A DNA stretch of 64,000 bases from the NCBI RefSeq assembly GCF_036417845.1, contig NC_089978.1, forward strand, positions 135,588,288 to 135,652,287. Direction: 5' to 3'. This DNA is from Apteryx mantelli. Taxonomy: Eukaryota; Chordata; Aves; Apterygiformes; Apterygidae. Every line of letters begins with the position of its first letter. The first letter of the stretch is position 1. Positions 62,226 to 64,000 of this stretch are shown piece by piece. Both the position numbers and the translations under genes were made by a program. The notes beneath the pieces are model-generated. The model did no database searches and had not been told where the DNA came from. It saw only the letters and a program-made list of their open reading frames with translations.

Positions 62226-64000
62226 TCTGCATGGCAAAGGAGAAAGAGAGATATGACTCCGTAGAGGTGAAGGCCTGAACTGTTAAAGTATGGCCATCTT
62301 ATCTGGGCTCATGGAGAGACATGGTGCTCTTATTCATTCAGCTGCATTCCTTTTCTTGTTATCCTTACCTCAGCCTCAACTTGCACCTCTCTCAGCAGCT
62401 TATTGTAGCAAAAATTCCAACCTGAGTTCATACAGGAAGAGGGTCTCTTTCTACTGCTCCCAGCACTGTGTCCCAGCTGGGACAACTCTGGAGTCCAGCA
62501 AGTCCCAGAGTAGCAAGATGACTAGCCAGTCACCTTGGGGTGAACAGTCCAGGAAAAGGACTGTTACACTTGTAATTTCTCTGTTCAGTGTGTTTCCCTG
62601 TCTATTCCAGCAGCCCCACAGTCATGTTGAATGGGCAGTCCAACAAGTTGTAACCCTAAGACCTGTTCATATCAGAGAGGCTCTTAGGGAGATTCTACAG
62701 GTTACTACGCAAACCATACATTTACACTACCAGAAAAAGGTAGAATCCTCTTCTTCTGCCAATAAATGGAGACAAGGAGTAGGAAAGACTCAATAGCTCC
62801 AGCTCCTAGACTGGCAGATGAGTCACATAATAATGAAGATTATTAAAGGCCCTTCTTGGTCTCTCTCTGTTTCATCAGCTGACATGAGTGAAATTTAGCA
62901 GAGTTTTAGCTTTATGCATCATCTGTTCCCTTTTATCCAAGTTCACTGGGACCAGTCATTCCCACATCTGATCATGCCAGACTCAATGTATTGTGCTGTG
63001 CAGGAAGTGTTTTCCTCTTGCTAAGTCCTCTGTAGAAGGTGGCAGCAAACAACAGAAGTTGTAACAACAATACTGTTGCTTGCCTTTCCATAAAAGAAGG
63101 CAGAAAGGATGTATAGTGTGTGAGAAAAGAGAGACTAAAACTCCTAAGACACAAAAGAGAAAAGAAGGTGGCATCCCTGTTGGTGGGAGAGGGATTAGGA
63201 GCCGAGAAAAGGGTACTGCCCAACAAGATTCTCTTTCTTCTCAGTCTCTAATTTAGGGTGAGGGTATGGGTGAAGGTGGAGTATGGAACAGACACAAGGG
63301 GTCCTAGAGATCTCTGAAGATTGTTAGCCTGAACATTCAGAATTCCAAGAACTTCTCTGGATCCTGAACCAGATTCTCTCATCCCTTCAGGTTCTCTAAT
63401 CCCTACATTTGTAAATATTTACCCTCCAAACAGGGGAGTTTAGCTGATGTAGGTTTTTACTATCTAATCAAAACTGAATTTTAGGGATTAACATAAGTAA
63501 TATGCCATCATTATGAAAATGGAAAATTGTAATAATTCTCTTAATTCTTACCAAGTACTGACCAATGTGTCAGAAAAAGTTCCAAGAACAGACTGTTCAG
63601 TGATTTTATTTTCATTAATTAAAGACTAAAATATTAATAAAGTGCTATTTGCTTCAGAAAAAAACAATATCACTTTGATTATAAACTCTTTATGGCCAGG
63701 TCTGTTTCTTTGTTTTGTATTTGTACTGTGCCCAGCATGACCAGAGTTCTTAGCTGATATTCCAACATAAATAATAATACCTCAAAATAATGTGATTTAT
63801 TTAGCCATCATAAAAATAACAAAATTAGGCTTGTGCTTTTCTTTCCAAGGTCACTTTTAAACAAAGTTTTCTCTTCCTCCACTCTTTTAATCATTTTTTT
63901 CCCCAGAAACATGTTTATAGTGTTCCGTCTTTCTTTCAGATGCTATAATAATTAATCATCTGTAACATTATACCAGACTTTGCATGTAATATATCAGTTA
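62226..64000 (+). other. KEL 3' UTR and downstream DNA
   Basis: Possible poly(A) signals are AATAAA at 62,761-62,766, ATTAAA at 62,842-62,847 and AATAAA at 63,636-63,641. Which one is used cannot be told. No other gene was recognised to the window end. Confidence 0.45.

Noticed and set aside
62290-62796. 168-codon open frame after KEL
   Set aside because: Lies in the probable 3' UTR, with no domain or splice support.

Overview
The window looks like avian nuclear DNA. It is AT-rich and long-introned, and its repeats are CR1 non-LTR retrotransposons, including the typical bird CR1 3' end (a 'gatgatctccagaggtccc' block followed by ATTCTGTG repeats), together with ERV LTRs. No mammalian SINEs were seen. 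The order of bird cannot be told from what is visible.

The one clearly intact host gene is KEL, the Kell blood-group M13 zinc metalloprotease, on the + strand. Seventeen coding exons can be placed between 45,029 and 62,225. All have AG/GT boundaries and compatible phases with no internal stop, and together they encode 717 residues from just before the transmembrane segment to the terminal tryptophan. HELLH, ENTAD and the C-terminal His/Arg pair are present, but the substrate-binding Asn-Ala motif reads His-Ser. The first coding exon is not certain. A stretch around 39.5-39.83 kb with GATA and CACCC motifs, and an ATG directly before a GT donor, is a weak candidate for the erythroid promoter and exon 1.

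About 21 kb upstream, on the - strand (23,066-24,011), lies a bitter-taste receptor pseudogene related to TAS2R40. It is broken by one in-frame TAG and one frameshift. TAS2R39/40 and KEL are also neighbours in mammals (human 7q34), so this is old conserved synteny.

The rest is mostly repeats and unassigned DNA. 0.33-1.85 kb is a CR1 with a long open RT frame. 2.95-3.84 kb is an ancient CR1. 9.8-10.65 kb is a young CR1 3' end. 11.4-12.2 kb is a divergent long LTR. 12.66-13.5 kb is a degenerate ~350-bp tandem repeat. 21.2-21.64 kb is an ERV LTR. 24.38-24.90 and 27.12-27.65 kb are two solo LTRs of one family in opposite orientation. 27.93-29.44 kb is a long LTR. 30.1-30.64 kb is a fossil Harbinger transposase. 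30.59-31.07 kb is a dispersed repeat with a second copy at 43.44-43.97 kb. Within KEL introns, all on the antisense strand, are a long LTR (50.81-51.98 kb), an ERVL-like 3' LTR with polypurine tract (52.6-53.18 kb) and a CR1 (55.88-56.52 kb).

The most unusual structural signal is the inverted LTR pair 27.93-29.44 / 50.81-51.98 kb. The U3 halves are almost identical over about 510 bp, but the R/U5 halves diverge abruptly. All similarity statements come from reading by eye; no alignment or database search was run.
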